Below are positions 1 to 8,552 of a stretch of 64,000 nt of DNA, in pieces. The notes beneath the pieces were generated by a model. The model was not told the DNA's origin. It saw only the letters and a program-made list of their open reading frames with translations, and ran no database searches. Made by a program: the position numbers and the translations under genes. How positions within the stretch are numbered: position 1 is the first letter of the stretch; the number at the start of each line of letters is the position of its first letter. The DNA comes from Maioricimonas rarisocia (GTDB taxonomy: Bacteria; Planctomycetota; Planctomycetia; Planctomycetales; Planctomycetaceae), in assembly GCF_007747795.1 (NCBI RefSeq), contig NZ_CP036275.1:1316501-1380500 (forward strand), read 5' to 3'.

Positions 1-476
1 TCATTCAGTTCAATCGTCGTGCCAGTCGGCAGTTCCACGGTCTTGCCGAGGTAGCTGTCGTACCACGGAGCGGCGTCGCGAGCAGCGGCGAACTTTTCCC
101 GCAGCGTCGCTTCGTCGTAGTCGTCCGCTTTCTGGTCGACGTCGTCGGAGGGATCGATCGTGAAGAACGTGAAGCCGACTGCGGCGGTGAGATCGACGTC
201 GGCGGGAGTCTTGAGGTGGTCGGCATCGGCACCGATGCGTCCGGTCCAGCCGGCCTGGCGGGCTCCGTTCAATGCGTCGTCCATCACCTGCTGTGCGGTC
301 CGCTGCGTTCGCGTCATTTCGCGGATCGACTGCTGCGGGAAGATCGGCTCGATGCCGTTGCCCGACCGCTTCATCGCCTCGACGTGCCCCGGGGTGGCGA
401 GCCCGATCCGGTCGCCGAATCCGAAACTTGGTGCCAGACCGAGTGTGACGCAGCCCGTGTTTGCCTGATCGCTCAT
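1..476 (-). CDS. uxaE: Tagaturonate epimerase family protein (UxaE-like), 3' end outside window
   Basis: Only the N-terminal 158 codons are present; the frame stays open to the window edge, so the C-terminus is missing. I translated it from the ATG at 476; an in-frame stop at 510-512 and no other Met fix this start. Segments such as FGFGDRIGLATPGH, QQSIREMTRTQRT, QQVMDDAL, DADHLKT and FFTIDPSDDVD match what I remember of the hyperthermophile UxaE family, which epimerises D-tagaturonate to D-fructuronate in hexuronate breakdown. The family in Thermotoga has a longer N-terminal part before the FGxGDR motif, so this copy starts later than usual. No neighbouring uronate genes are visible. Family assignment is fairly confident; substrate is inference. 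Confidence 0.7.
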   Translation of the reverse strand, partial: MSDQANTGCVTLGLAPSFGFGDRIGLATPGHVEAMKRSGNGIEPIFPQQSIREMTRTQRTAQQVMDDALNGARQAGWTGRIGADADHLKTPADVDLTAAVGFTFFTIDPSDDVDQKADDYDEATLREKFAAARDAAPWYDSYLGKTVELPTGTTIELN

Positions 477-675
477 AATGTCGTTTCTTGCTGTGAGAGA
501 GGTGGTGTATCAATGCACCGGCGGCAGAGACCGCGCGGACGAGGTGTGTGACGCGGCATCGCCGCAGGACCGAAGATGGTTCGCAGCAGAAGTCACACCT
601 GAGGGAAACCGGCAGGATACCCGGCCAGGGGCGGGACCGGCAAATGTCGAGTCGCCGGCCCCGTTTTGCCGCAGA

Positions 676-2082
676 CTATGCCATGATCTCGGGGATGATC
701 TCGCCGCCGAACTGCGAGAGCTGCTTGAACCGGCCGCCGTGGAAGTACGTCAGCTTGTTGTCATCCAGTCCCAGCAGATGCAGCAGCGAGACGTGGACGT
801 CGCGGATCGGGTGCACGACGTCGACCGCTTTGGCGCCGATGTCATCGGTCGCCCCGACGACGGTTCCCCGCTTGACGCCGCCACCGGCGAAGAACATGTT
901 CATCGCGTCGGCATTGTGATCGCGACCGATCGCGGCATCACCACCCCGGACGTTGTTGTCGGGGGTGCGTCCGAATTCGCCGGTCCAGACAACGAGCGTC
1001 TCGTCCAGCATGCCGCGGGCCTTGAGGTCCTTGATGAGGGCGGCAATCGGTTTGTCGACCGAGTAGATCCGCTTCTGGTGGGCGCGTTCGATGAAGTCGT
1101 GGGAATCCCACCCGCCGGAGAAGATCTGCACGAACCGCACACCCTGTTCAACGAGCCGGCGGGCCATCAGGCACTGCCGCCCGAACGGAGCGGTTTCCTT
1201 GTCATCGAGCCCGTACATCTCCTGGATGTGCTGCGGTTCGTTCTTCAGGTCGATGATGTCCGGAACCTGCATCTGCATGCGGAACGCGAGTTCGTAGTTC
1301 TCCATGCGGGCGAGCAGGTCGTCATGCTGTGGATGTTCCGCCAGGTGCTGGCGGTTGATCTCCTGCAGGACGTCGAGGTTCGCCCGCTGATGCTCGCGGG
1401 TCTTCCAGGCCGGCGGCTTGAGATCGAGGATCGGTGATCCTTCGGCACGAAGCCGTGTTCCCTGGTAATAGGCGGGCAGGAAGCCGTTCGACCAGTTGCC
1501 GCTTCCCCCCTGTGGGGCGGCCAGTTCGGTCATCACGACGTAGCCGGGCAGATTCTGGTTCTCCGAGCCGAGTCCGTAGTTGACCCACGAACCGATCGCC
1601 GGGTCGCCACCGAACTTGTTCCCCGTGTTCATGTGATACAGGGCGGTTGGGTGGTTGACCGATTCGGCCTGGCAGCCGCGATAGACGCAGAGCTCGTCGG
1701 CCACTTCCGGATCGGCGAGGTGAGCGAAGTGCTCGTTCATCGGGATGCCGGCGTTGCCCGTTCTGCGGAACTTGAACGGACTGCGGACGTAGAACCGGCT
1801 GCCGTTGGTCATCCCCGAGATCTTGTCGTCTTCGTTGACGAAGTCTTTCAGGTGCAGGTCATCGAGCTTCGGCTTGGGGTCGAACGTGTCGATGTGACTC
1901 GGCCCCCCTTCCATGAAGAGCATGATGACCGCCTTCGCCTTGGCCGGGTGATGCGGCTGCTTCGGGGCGAGCGGACCCTGCTTCTGCTTCTCCTCGGCGG
2001 AGAGCAGATCGGAGAAGGCGAGCGACCCGAGGGAGGCCCCCAGACCGTACAGAAAATTGCGACGCGGGATGGAATGGTTCAT
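676..2082 (-). CDS. DUF1501 domain-containing protein, Tat-exported
   Basis: A 468-residue sulfatase-fold-like DUF1501 protein. The start at 2082 is chosen because AGGAGT lies five bases upstream of the ATG; a longer ORF from 2106 lacks a ribosome site. The N-terminus has a twin-arginine leader (RRNFLYGLGASLGSLAF) within the first 25 residues. Motifs include FMEGGPSHIDTFDPKP near residue 60, YHMNTGNKFGGDPAIGSW, GWDSHDF and VWTGEFGRTP, all typical of planctomycete DUF1501 proteins. It is the last gene of a four-gene operon (sigma factor, FecR/LamG, DUF1549/DUF1553, DUF1501), 84 bp after the cytochrome-like gene. DUF1501 and PSCyt proteins are almost always paired in this phylum; the exact reaction is unknown. 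Confidence 0.9.
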   Translation of the reverse strand: MNHSIPRRNFLYGLGASLGSLAFSDLLSAEEKQKQGPLAPKQPHHPAKAKAVIMLFMEGGPSHIDTFDPKPKLDDLHLKDFVNEDDKISGMTNGSRFYVRSPFKFRRTGNAGIPMNEHFAHLADPEVADELCVYRGCQAESVNHPTALYHMNTGNKFGGDPAIGSWVNYGLGSENQNLPGYVVMTELAAPQGGSGNWSNGFLPAYYQGTRLRAEGSPILDLKPPAWKTREHQRANLDVLQEINRQHLAEHPQHDDLLARMENYELAFRMQMQVPDIIDLKNEPQHIQEMYGLDDKETAPFGRQCLMARRLVEQGVRFVQIFSGGWDSHDFIERAHQKRIYSVDKPIAALIKDLKARGMLDETLVVWTGEFGRTPDNNVRGGDAAIGRDHNADAMNMFFAGGGVKRGTVVGATDDIGAKAVDVVHPIRDVHVSLLHLLGLDDNKLTYFHGGRFKQLSQFGGEIIPEIMA

Positions 2083-2166
2083 GATCGACTCCTGGGCGGC
2101 GAGCACTTCGCCGCAGTCGGTTTGCTGTTTCAGCCGTTGTGTGCCGTTTGTGTGATCACCAGGGCC

Positions 2167-5019
2167 TCAGTACACGTACATGAAGGCGTTGGAGTTCAGC
2201 AGGAGCAGGCAGACATCCGCCAGGGCCCGGGTTTCGGGCGAGACATCGGCGGCATGAACGTCGGGGACGTAGTCCTCATAAATGTCCAGCATCTCCTGGT
2301 ACTCGAACGGGTCGCCCGAGAACTCTTCAACCAGTGAGCGGGTGACCTGCGTGGGGTATTCGGGACGCTCCGGCTGGTGCTGCTTGTGGTAGCCGGACAT
2401 CTCTTCGTAGTGGGCCACCAGTTTCTGCAGCAGTGCCGGGCTGATCCCCTTGCCGGTGATCAGGCGGTAACCCTGCTCGATCTGCCGGTCGGGAGAGGGG
2501 GTTTCGTTCTCGAGCCGCACCGCCAGTGCGATCGACCGCTTCGTGACGACATCGCTGTTCATCAACGTAAACACCTGGGGCGTCACGCTGGGAGCATCGC
2601 GCATCTCGCACGACTCGTCCGCGCCGGGCTGATTGAAGACGTTCATCAGCGGGTCCGGCAGTCCGCGGACACGGTAGGCGTAGATCGAGCGGCGGTTACG
2701 GCGGGCCGGCGTACGGGAGGGCTGCCAGGCCGGAGCCAGTGAGAACTGGATCATCCGTGGAGCCAGCGCGACTTCCATATTGATTTCGGGACGGGCCGGC
2801 AGGCCCCCCATCTCGGGGTTCAGCTCTCCGGACAGCAGCAGCATCGTGTCCCGAAGCTCTTCGGCGGTGAGTCGGCGGGGACGGAAGACCGCCAGCAGAT
2901 CGTGCGTCGGATCTTTCTCCGCCAGTGTTTCCGGATTGGAGTGGGCCGTCGATCGACGATAAGCGTCTGACGTCATGATCAGCCGGTGCATTCGCTTGAT
3001 GGACCAGCCGTTGGCAACGAACTCGGTCGCCAGCCAGTCGAGCAGTTCCGGATGCGTCGGCTTCTTGCCGGTTGCGCCGAAGTTGTTCGGATTGCCGGCG
3101 ATGCCCCGTCCAAAGTGATAATGCCAGAGACGGTTGACGATCGAGCGGGTCGTGAGCGGGTTGTCCTCGTTGGCGATCCAGCGGGCCAGCGCCAGACGCC
3201 GACCGTCCATGCTCTCCGGCAGGGCGTATGGATCGCTCCCCGGCGAGCCGCTGGCGGAAGCCGGCAGACCCAGACCGCTGAGGACGCCCGGTGTCACCGG
3301 TTCTTCCGGCGCGAAGACGCTGCCCCCGGCGTAGATGGCGGTCTCCGGCATCGCCTGCGCCTTCTTCATCTGCCAGCCCTTGTTCGGGTCGGGCATCCGC
3401 AGCCGCACCGATGTCTGATACAGGTCGCCTCCGTTGTAGACGCTTTGTGCCAGCGGCTGGAACCGTTCGAGGCGTCGCGTCCAGATACGTACATCCTGCT
3501 CGCGGACTTTCAGAATCCCCTGCTCATCGGTCGACAGTCCGACGAAGCGGGGGGGCTTCTCGACGTTGCGCTGCTTCAGGCGGACTTCGTACGGAACGTA
3601 ATCCTCGGGGCGGCCATGCTCGGCGTACCACTGCTTTGCAGCGGCTTCGCGCTTGGCGTACAGCTTGTCCCGCTCGTTCGTAGCGAACGCCAGCAACCGT
3701 TCGACGTGCTGCCGGTCTTCGTCGAACGCGTGCCGGTTCTCGACAGGAAGATACGGGGCAGGGCGTTCAGCGAGCTGAGTCGTCGCCAGAGCGGCGTACA
3801 TGCGGTAGTAGTCCCGCGTAGGAAGCGGGTCGAACTTGTGGTCGTGACACTTGGCGCACCGCATGGCCGTCGACAGGAACGTCTGGCCGATGCCGTTGAC
3901 GACGTCGTCGAGGTACTGCTGGCGGCTTTCCTTGTTGGGATTCATCGGCGTGTGTTCCCACGGGCCCATCCGCAGGAAGCCGGCTGCGACGATCATCTCG
4001 GGATCGTCCGGATCGAGTTCGTCGCCGGCGATCTGTTCGACGATGAATCGGTCATAGGGCTTGTCGGCGTTGAACGAACGGATGACGTAGTCGCGATAAC
4101 GCCAGGCGTTCGAGCGCTCCCAGTCGTTCGAAAAACCGCTGGTGTCGGCATAACGGACGACGTCGAGCCAGTGCTGCGCCCATCGCTCGCCGTAGTGGGG
4201 GCTCGCCAGCAGACGGTCGATCAGCTCCAGCCAGGCCTGGTCCGCGTTCTGCTCCCAGGCGGCGACGAAGGTTTCGGTCTCTTCGGGAGTCGGCGGCAGT
4301 CCGATCAGGTCGTAAGTGGCACGGCGGATCAGCGTGACGGGATCGGCGGAGCCGGCCGGTTCGAGGCCCGCGTCGTGAATGCGGGCGTTCAGAAAGGCGT
4401 CGATCGGATGATCCGCTCCCTGAGGGACGACGATCTCCTCGCGCGAAGGAACCGGCAGGAAGGCCCAGATGTCGGCCGGATCGTAGCGGCGGTGAGTCCA
4501 CTCGTCGCTCAGACCTCCGCTCGTTTCGACGACCATACCGTCGCCGGAATCCGATTCCCAAGACTCTCGTTGATAGCGGGCAATCGTCTCGGCGTCGGGC
4601 CACGGCGCTCCAGCGGCCACCCACTTTGCGAACCATTCGATCTGCGCATCGGTCAGACGATCGTTCTGCTTGGGGGGCATCTCGTAATCTTCCCACCGAA
4701 TGGCGGAAAGCAGCAGACCCGCGTCCGGCTTGCCGGGGACGATCGTCGGCTCACCCGACTCGCCACCCTTCAGGACTGCCTCCCGGCTGGTCAGGTCGAG
4801 TTCCCCTTTCAGGTCGTCCGGCGAATTGCCGTGGCAGGCGAAGCACTTCTGCTTCATCAGCGGCAGCACGTGGACTGCGAAGATGCGGTCCGCCTCGGCA
4901 GACGCTTCTTCGGCCCGTGCCGGTGTCGCCGTGAGAAGTCCCGCGAAGATCGTGGCTGCACACAGGACGAGTCGTCCTGTCGTGCGGAGTTTCAGTTGAG
5001 CGCTCAAAGTTCTCTCCAT
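2167..5019 (-). CDS. PSCyt1/DUF1549/DUF1553 planctomycete cytochrome-type protein
   Basis: A 950-residue exported protein with a cleavable signal peptide ending near TPARAEE. A single CxxCH heme-type motif (CFACHG, about residue 60) lies in the PSCyt1 domain. Then come DUF1549 (YDLIGLPPTPEE, ERWAQHWLDVVRYADTSGF, CAKCHDHKFDPL with a second CxxCH) and DUF1553 toward the C-terminus (RLWHYHFGRGI, SDAYRRS). The ATG at 5019 gives the signal peptide; a GTG at 5058 would add 13 residues and neither has a clear Shine-Dalgarno, so the start is uncertain. It lies between the FecR/LamG gene and the DUF1501 gene in one minus-strand operon. A periplasmic polysaccharide-related or redox role is often proposed but unproven. 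Confidence 0.9.
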   Translation of the reverse strand: MERTLSAQLKLRTTGRLVLCAATIFAGLLTATPARAEEASAEADRIFAVHVLPLMKQKCFACHGNSPDDLKGELDLTSREAVLKGGESGEPTIVPGKPDAGLLLSAIRWEDYEMPPKQNDRLTDAQIEWFAKWVAAGAPWPDAETIARYQRESWESDSGDGMVVETSGGLSDEWTHRRYDPADIWAFLPVPSREEIVVPQGADHPIDAFLNARIHDAGLEPAGSADPVTLIRRATYDLIGLPPTPEETETFVAAWEQNADQAWLELIDRLLASPHYGERWAQHWLDVVRYADTSGFSNDWERSNAWRYRDYVIRSFNADKPYDRFIVEQIAGDELDPDDPEMIVAAGFLRMGPWEHTPMNPNKESRQQYLDDVVNGIGQTFLSTAMRCAKCHDHKFDPLPTRDYYRMYAALATTQLAERPAPYLPVENRHAFDEDRQHVERLLAFATNERDKLYAKREAAAKQWYAEHGRPEDYVPYEVRLKQRNVEKPPRFVGLSTDEQGILKVREQDVRIWTRRLERFQPLAQSVYNGGDLYQTSVRLRMPDPNKGWQMKKAQAMPETAIYAGGSVFAPEEPVTPGVLSGLGLPASASGSPGSDPYALPESMDGRRLALARWIANEDNPLTTRSIVNRLWHYHFGRGIAGNPNNFGATGKKPTHPELLDWLATEFVANGWSIKRMHRLIMTSDAYRRSTAHSNPETLAEKDPTHDLLAVFRPRRLTAEELRDTMLLLSGELNPEMGGLPARPEINMEVALAPRMIQFSLAPAWQPSRTPARRNRRSIYAYRVRGLPDPLMNVFNQPGADESCEMRDAPSVTPQVFTLMNSDVVTKRSIALAVRLENETPSPDRQIEQGYRLITGKGISPALLQKLVAHYEEMSGYHKQHQPERPEYPTQVTRSLVEEFSGDPFEYQEMLDIYEDYVPDVHAADVSPETRALADVCLLLLNSNAFMYVY

Positions 5020-5087
5020 GCCGTGTTCAGAGCGATTCAGGAAGCGGCGAGTCCCCACTTTCAGGCACGCCGCCCAGGCCTGAGCCC

Positions 5088-6761
5088 TTACGGTTTGCCG
5101 TGTTCGTAGATGTCCCTGATTTCGTCGTCCGTCAGAGCGGCCGCGAACAGCAGGAACTCATCAATGCGTCCGTTGAGATTGCGGATTGCAAAGGAGGCAT
5201 CCGGTTTGGTTGGCACCGACCAGTTTCCGATCGAGGCGGTGCCGATCCGCGTGCTCTCCGGAAGCAGATTCTCAGGGATGGTATTGCGGTCGAGGACGCG
5301 ACCGTTGAGGTAGTGACTGACGCGGCCTGTCTCGATGTCGAAGACCGTCGCCAGATGAATCCAGCGACCGCTCATCGAGGGTTCCCAGAAGGGCTGGGAA
5401 TGGATGACTCGATGCGGAGGCTTGTTCGTCTTTCTTTCGTGAGCGCGAACCGAGAAGTGCATCTCGCCCGATTCGCGAATCTGCCAGTGTGGCTCTCCCT
5501 CTTCGTACCCGTCCGTAAGAAACAGCGAGTTGTACCAGCGGTCGAGGCTGTCGATGCGGGCCCAGCACGCGAACGTCAGCGAGCCGTACTCGCCGGGAAT
5601 CTGCACCCGCACCTGGTCGCCGGGGCGTTTGAATTCGAGCGCTCCCTTCTGGTCCCACCGTCCTTCGACGCGGCGGGCACCGACGATGGCGCCGTCCAGT
5701 TCGCTGTTGGTCGGCAGGAGCGAGCTTTCGAGGACGCGGCGGCGGGATTCCGGTTCGTCGAACATGTAACAGGCGATCAGGCGGGGATCGCTGCGGATCG
5801 ACTCCGACCAGTCCTGCCAGCGGGCGTAGCGACTGTTCTGCTGGTTCTGGGCACGGGCTTCGAGATCTGCAAAGTCGACAAAGTTCTCCGCGGTCGCGGC
5901 GGTCTCCTCGAGTTCTCCGCCTGGCTTGCGGACCAGTCCGCGACCCGCGGTGACACGTCGCCGCTCGTCGGATCGGTTCTGGACTTCGACTTCGCCGTCG
6001 AAGACCTGCACGTCGGCTCCTTCGGGAGAAACGGACAGGCCGAACTCCGTTCCCAGGTCGACCACTTTCATATCGCCGACATCGAGCGAGAAACCGCGGG
6101 CGGCCGGAGGAACGTGGGCCCGCAGCCGTCCACTCAGAACGGTCGCCAGCATGGGGGATTCGAGGTTGATCTCGGCGGGGCCCTCGAGAATCACGGTCGC
6201 GCCGCAGAAGAATTCGATCTGGGCAAAGCCGGAACGGATCGCGAACGTTCCCGGCGTCAGGGCGTCACCCACTTCGACCGGACCCGGCTGATCGGCCCAT
6301 TCGACGTCCACCAGCTTCGTCACCAGTGCGATGCCGCGCGCGGTCGGTTCTTCTTCGCTGACCGTCGGCAGACCGTCCGAGGTCGCAACAGCTTCCTTCG
6401 GGGTGACGGGATCGGCTCCGAACTCGAGCCAGGCCAGGCGGCCTCCCAGCACGCAGACCAGCAGGCCGGCAACGATCGCGGCCAGCCGATAGGCCCGACG
6501 GGCGCGATCGCGAGATCGGGCATTCGATGTTGCCTGCGGCCCGGCGTCGGATCGCAACGCGTCGACCGGAGGCAGCGACAGGCCGGCATCTCCCTCGAGT
6601 TGCATCGCTGCGGTCAGCATCTGCATCTGCAGGAAGTGTGTCCGGGCCTTTTCGTCGGTGCGCAGGATTGCCCGCAGCAGCTCGATTCCCTCTTCGTCGA
6701 GTGTGCCGTCTTCCCATGCCAGCAGCAGGGATTCCAGTTCTTCAATTCGGTCCGTATTCAT
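5088..6761 (-). CDS. FecR-domain / LamG-like anti-sigma-type membrane protein
   Basis: A 557-residue single-pass protein. Residues 1-75 form a helical anti-sigma-like head (EELESLLLAWEDGTLDEEG); one membrane segment follows at about 85-105 (LAAIVAGLLVCVLGGRLAWL). A FecR domain lies around 190-275 (DLGTEFGLSV, VQVFDGEVEVQ), and a LamG/concanavalin-fold domain fills about 360-555 (SLTFACWARIDS, RIDEFLLFAAALTDDEI). The ATG at 6761 lies five bases after the sigma gene stop; a TTG at 6770 would overlap it. The pairing with an upstream ECF sigma suggests it relays a surface or periplasmic carbohydrate signal to the sigma factor; that role is inferred from the FecR family. Confidence 0.88.
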   Translation of the reverse strand: MNTDRIEELESLLLAWEDGTLDEEGIELLRAILRTDEKARTHFLQMQMLTAAMQLEGDAGLSLPPVDALRSDAGPQATSNARSRDRARRAYRLAAIVAGLLVCVLGGRLAWLEFGADPVTPKEAVATSDGLPTVSEEEPTARGIALVTKLVDVEWADQPGPVEVGDALTPGTFAIRSGFAQIEFFCGATVILEGPAEINLESPMLATVLSGRLRAHVPPAARGFSLDVGDMKVVDLGTEFGLSVSPEGADVQVFDGEVEVQNRSDERRRVTAGRGLVRKPGGELEETAATAENFVDFADLEARAQNQQNSRYARWQDWSESIRSDPRLIACYMFDEPESRRRVLESSLLPTNSELDGAIVGARRVEGRWDQKGALEFKRPGDQVRVQIPGEYGSLTFACWARIDSLDRWYNSLFLTDGYEEGEPHWQIRESGEMHFSVRAHERKTNKPPHRVIHSQPFWEPSMSGRWIHLATVFDIETGRVSHYLNGRVLDRNTIPENLLPESTRIGTASIGNWSVPTKPDASFAIRNLNGRIDEFLLFAAALTDDEIRDIYEHGKP

Positions 6762-6766
6762 TCGAT

Positions 6767-7288
6767 TCAACTTTCCGCAGCCAGCCGCTTCTGCACGCAG
6801 CCGGCCAGTTGCCGTCGTACCCGTAACAGGGCGACCTTGACCGCGCCGACCGTTCGATTGAGTGCTTCCGCCACATCGGCAACCGACATCGACCGGAAGT
6901 AACGACGTTCAATCAGTTCGCGATGATCCGGCTCGAGTCGTTGCAGGCAAAGTCGGAGCGCTTCCCGCACCGAATCGATCTGCGAGGCCTGCTCTTCGGC
7001 TTCGGCGCTCAGTGTTTCCACCAGACTCGCATCCAGCAGCATCCGCTCCCGTTTGCGGTCCCGCAGGTGGGCCAGCACCTGAAAACGGGCGATCGCAAAA
7101 GCCCATGGCAGAAACGGTTTATCCGACTGGAATTCCTCGATCTTCCGCCACAGGACGAGGTTCGTTTCCTGGACGACATCCGCAGCCCGGGAATGATCTC
7201 CAACGAGCGAATAGACGTACCCATACAGTCGGTTCTGATGCTCCGCGAGCTGCCGGATGAAGTCTTCGGTGTTGCTGGTCTGGTCCAT
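6767..7288 (-). CDS. ECF RNA polymerase sigma factor (planctomycete/verrucomicrobial type)
   Basis: A 173-residue sigma-70 family factor. Region 2 shows DVVQETNLVLWRK followed by PFLPWAFAIARFQVLAHLRD; region 4 shows LEPDHRELIERRYFRSMSV and the helix-turn-helix VADVAEALNRTVGAVKVALL. The start has GGGAG five bases upstream. It is the first gene of the operon and is followed almost immediately by the FecR/LamG partner, an arrangement typical of the phylum. It probably directs expression of its own operon, but no ECF promoter was confidently found in the 430 bp upstream. Confidence 0.92.
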   Translation of the reverse strand: MDQTSNTEDFIRQLAEHQNRLYGYVYSLVGDHSRAADVVQETNLVLWRKIEEFQSDKPFLPWAFAIARFQVLAHLRDRKRERMLLDASLVETLSAEAEEQASQIDSVREALRLCLQRLEPDHRELIERRYFRSMSVADVAEALNRTVGAVKVALLRVRRQLAGCVQKRLAAES

Positions 7289-7724
7289 CGAGGCTCCCTG
7301 CTGCAGGCAATTACCGTTCGATAGCCATCAGGTTACATCGGATCGGCCGATTTGCCGAACAGATTCGCGATCGGAAGGTTCGGCACCACATGGGCTTACA
7401 CGCGTGAGATCTTTTCGCCTGTCGCCTGGTCCCGCTGAAAAAACGCGGAATCGTGTGAACCTTCCGGGCCGCGATCCGTCTTTCCTTTCGCGAACGCAAA
7501 TGACACGTGCCTCCGACGGGCCGCAGAAGGAAACAGACGGCAGAGAAATGCTGATGGCACACGAGTACGAACATTGCGGTCCCGGCAGATCGCGCCTGGC
7601 AGACAGCCTGGCGATGCCGCTCGCAATGCATCCATTACGGTGACGCCCTCCCTCCAGACCCTGCTGACAGGGCCCGGTGTCACCTCGACGTCGGGCCCTT
7701 TTTTCGTGCCCGGCAGGTACGGAC
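7289..7724. other. Non-coding stretch upstream of the sigma operon and of the tRNA-like array
   Basis: There is no convincing CDS here; the overlapping open frames lack ribosome sites and family motifs. It must carry the promoter of the minus-strand sigma operon. A strong plus-strand hairpin plus T-run ends it at about 7705 although no plus-strand gene precedes it, so an unrecognised small RNA of roughly 100-200 nt may end there. I looked for the SRP RNA and tmRNA signature motifs and did not find them. Confidence 0.4.
7669..7704 (+). terminator. Intrinsic terminator with no assigned upstream gene
   Basis: AGGGCCCG and CGGGCCCT form a perfect 8-bp stem around a 15-nt loop, followed directly by a run of T residues. 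The orientation ends plus-strand transcripts, yet the nearest upstream annotated gene is on the minus strand. It either ends an unidentified small RNA or insulates the tRNA-like array from upstream transcription. Confidence 0.7.
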
Positions 7725-7796
7725 GGGTCGGTAGCTGAGATGGTCCAGCGGCGGTTTGAAGAACCGCAGACGAGGATTCGAGCGCCTCCCGACCCA
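7725..7796 (+). tRNA. tRNA-like, Phe anticodon GAA
   Basis: A complete cloverleaf can be drawn by hand: acceptor GGGTCGG/CCGACCC, D stem GCTG/CAGC with loop AGATGGTC, anticodon stem GCGGT/ACCGC with loop TTGAAGA (anticodon GAA), a 4-nt variable loop and discriminator A. The oddity is the T arm, GAGGA/GCCTC, where the nearly universal G53-C61 pair next to the T loop is replaced by an A/G mismatch. There is no encoded CCA. It is the first member of a plus-strand set of eight. Confidence 0.7.
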
Positions 7797-7810
7797 CTGG
7801 GCGAGCGAGC

Positions 7811-7940
7811 AGGCGAGCCCGGAACGTGAGCTCCCGCAATGAACGACGAGCCGCGACTGTAGGGGGCGGAAGGCCGACAGGAATGTCTGCCCCACCTGAC
7901 AATGGGGTGGCTGGCGGTCGTCGCGCAGCGACGCCCCCAG
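7811..7940 (+). repeat. Dispersed repeat, copy 1 (longest)
   Basis: The block begins AGGCGAGCCCGGAACGTGAG and ends at GCGCAGCGACGCCCCCAG. It contains GCCGACAGGAATGTCTGCCC, with an internal palindrome GACAGGAATGTC, and a GGGGTGGCTGG segment. Reverse-oriented relatives lie at 12137-12232 and 13987-14078, and partial copies at 8250-8291, 9172-9256, 10083-10106 and 26921-26978. It has no coding signals and sits between the first two tRNA-like genes. Confidence 0.8.
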
Positions 7941-8025
7941 CAATTGTGCAAGCCGGCTCCGTCCGGTGGAGCGAAGGCGAGCATGGCTCCCGCGATGTTG
8001 CGGTCGACAACTGGATTATCAAACG

Positions 8026-8098
8026 GCGCGTTCGGCTTCTGGTGAGGCCATCCGTCTTTCACACGGATCAGGTCGGGTTCGAATCCCACACGCGTCAC
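8026..8098 (+). tRNA. tRNA-like, Glu anticodon TTC
   Basis: Acceptor GGCGCGT/ACGCGTC (one G-U pair), D stem GGCT/GGCC, anticodon stem TCCGT/ACGGA with loop CTTTCAC (anticodon TTC), variable loop TCAGG and discriminator A. The T arm TCGGG-TTCGAAT-CCCAC keeps only the three inner pairs; the two outer pairs are T/C and C/A mismatches. No CCA is encoded. It lies 35 bp upstream of the Gly member, so the two could share a transcript. Confidence 0.8.
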
Positions 8099-8133
8099 TT
8101 CGTGAAATGCATCAACTCTGACGTTTCGTTTAC

Positions 8134-8204
8134 GCGCCCATGATGTAACGGCAGCCTGCTGCCTCGCCATGGCAGATGTGGGGGTTCGATTCCCTCTGGG
8201 CGCT
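8134..8204 (+). tRNA. tRNA-like, Gly anticodon GCC
   Basis: The acceptor GCGCCCA/TGGGCGC is perfect, the anticodon stem CTGCC/GGCAG is perfect, and the T stem GGGGG/CCCTC has one G-U. The anticodon loop reads TCGCCAT, giving GCC but with C at position 33 in place of the near-invariant U. The D arm ATGT-AACGGCA-GCCT resembles short D arms of mobile-element tRNAs and has one mismatch. The discriminator is T, followed by a T-rich stretch. Confidence 0.8.
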
Positions 8205-8249
8205 TTTGAAACCGTGAGTCTCGACAGGTGAGGCTCGTGGAACCGCATT

Positions 8250-8291
8250 GGGCTCAAAGGCGAGCCCGGAGCGTGAGTTCCGGGGTTGAGA
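8250..8291 (+). repeat. Dispersed repeat, short fragment
   Basis: It carries GGCGAGCCCGGAGCGTGAG, the 5' core of the repeat family defined by 7811-7940, without the remainder of the unit. Confidence 0.6.
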
Positions 8292-8333
8292 GCAAACTGG
8301 CCGGCGTGAACCGGGACATGGAGACGCCTCCAT

Positions 8334-8552
8334 CTACCCCATCACCCACACGACGGCGTTCCAGACAGCCGCGGCGATCAGACAAAACCAGGCCAGCAGC
8401 GTGCCTGCGATGGCGATGTCCTGGGTGCCGCCGGCTCCGTCCCGTTCGCGTCGTCGCCGATCGATGATGCTGCGGAGGATCTCCGTGGCGACCAGGATCA
8501 CCAGGACGGCGATGGTCGTCACGGCGAGCAGAGACATGGGAGTCAGCAACAT
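8334..8552 (-). CDS. Small two-helix membrane protein
   Basis: A 72-residue protein with a hydrophobic helix near residues 5-25 (LAVTTIAVLVILVATEIL), a highly basic turn (RRRRERDG), and a second helix near 48-70 (LLAWFCLIAAAVWNAVVWVMG). The start at 8552 is a guess; an internal ATG at 8537 is equally possible and neither has a strong ribosome site. It is antisense to, and placed between, the two sub-clusters of tRNA-like genes. I do not recognise a family. The amphipathic and basic layout supports a real small membrane protein. Confidence 0.55.
   Translation of the reverse strand: MLLTPMSLLAVTTIAVLVILVATEILRSIIDRRRRERDGAGGTQDIAIAGTLLAWFCLIAAAVWNAVVWVMG

Noticed and set aside
7500-7705. Possible SRP RNA or tmRNA before the orphan terminator
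   Set aside because: The conserved SRP core (GGUCAGG, GGAAG and AGCAGCC elements) and tmRNA-like ends are not present.
7328-8257. 309-aa minus-strand ORF over the tRNA-like array
   Set aside because: It reads antisense through the Phe-, Glu- and Gly-type tRNA-like genes and a repeat copy; residues such as RVGFEPDLIRVKDGW are antisense tRNA.
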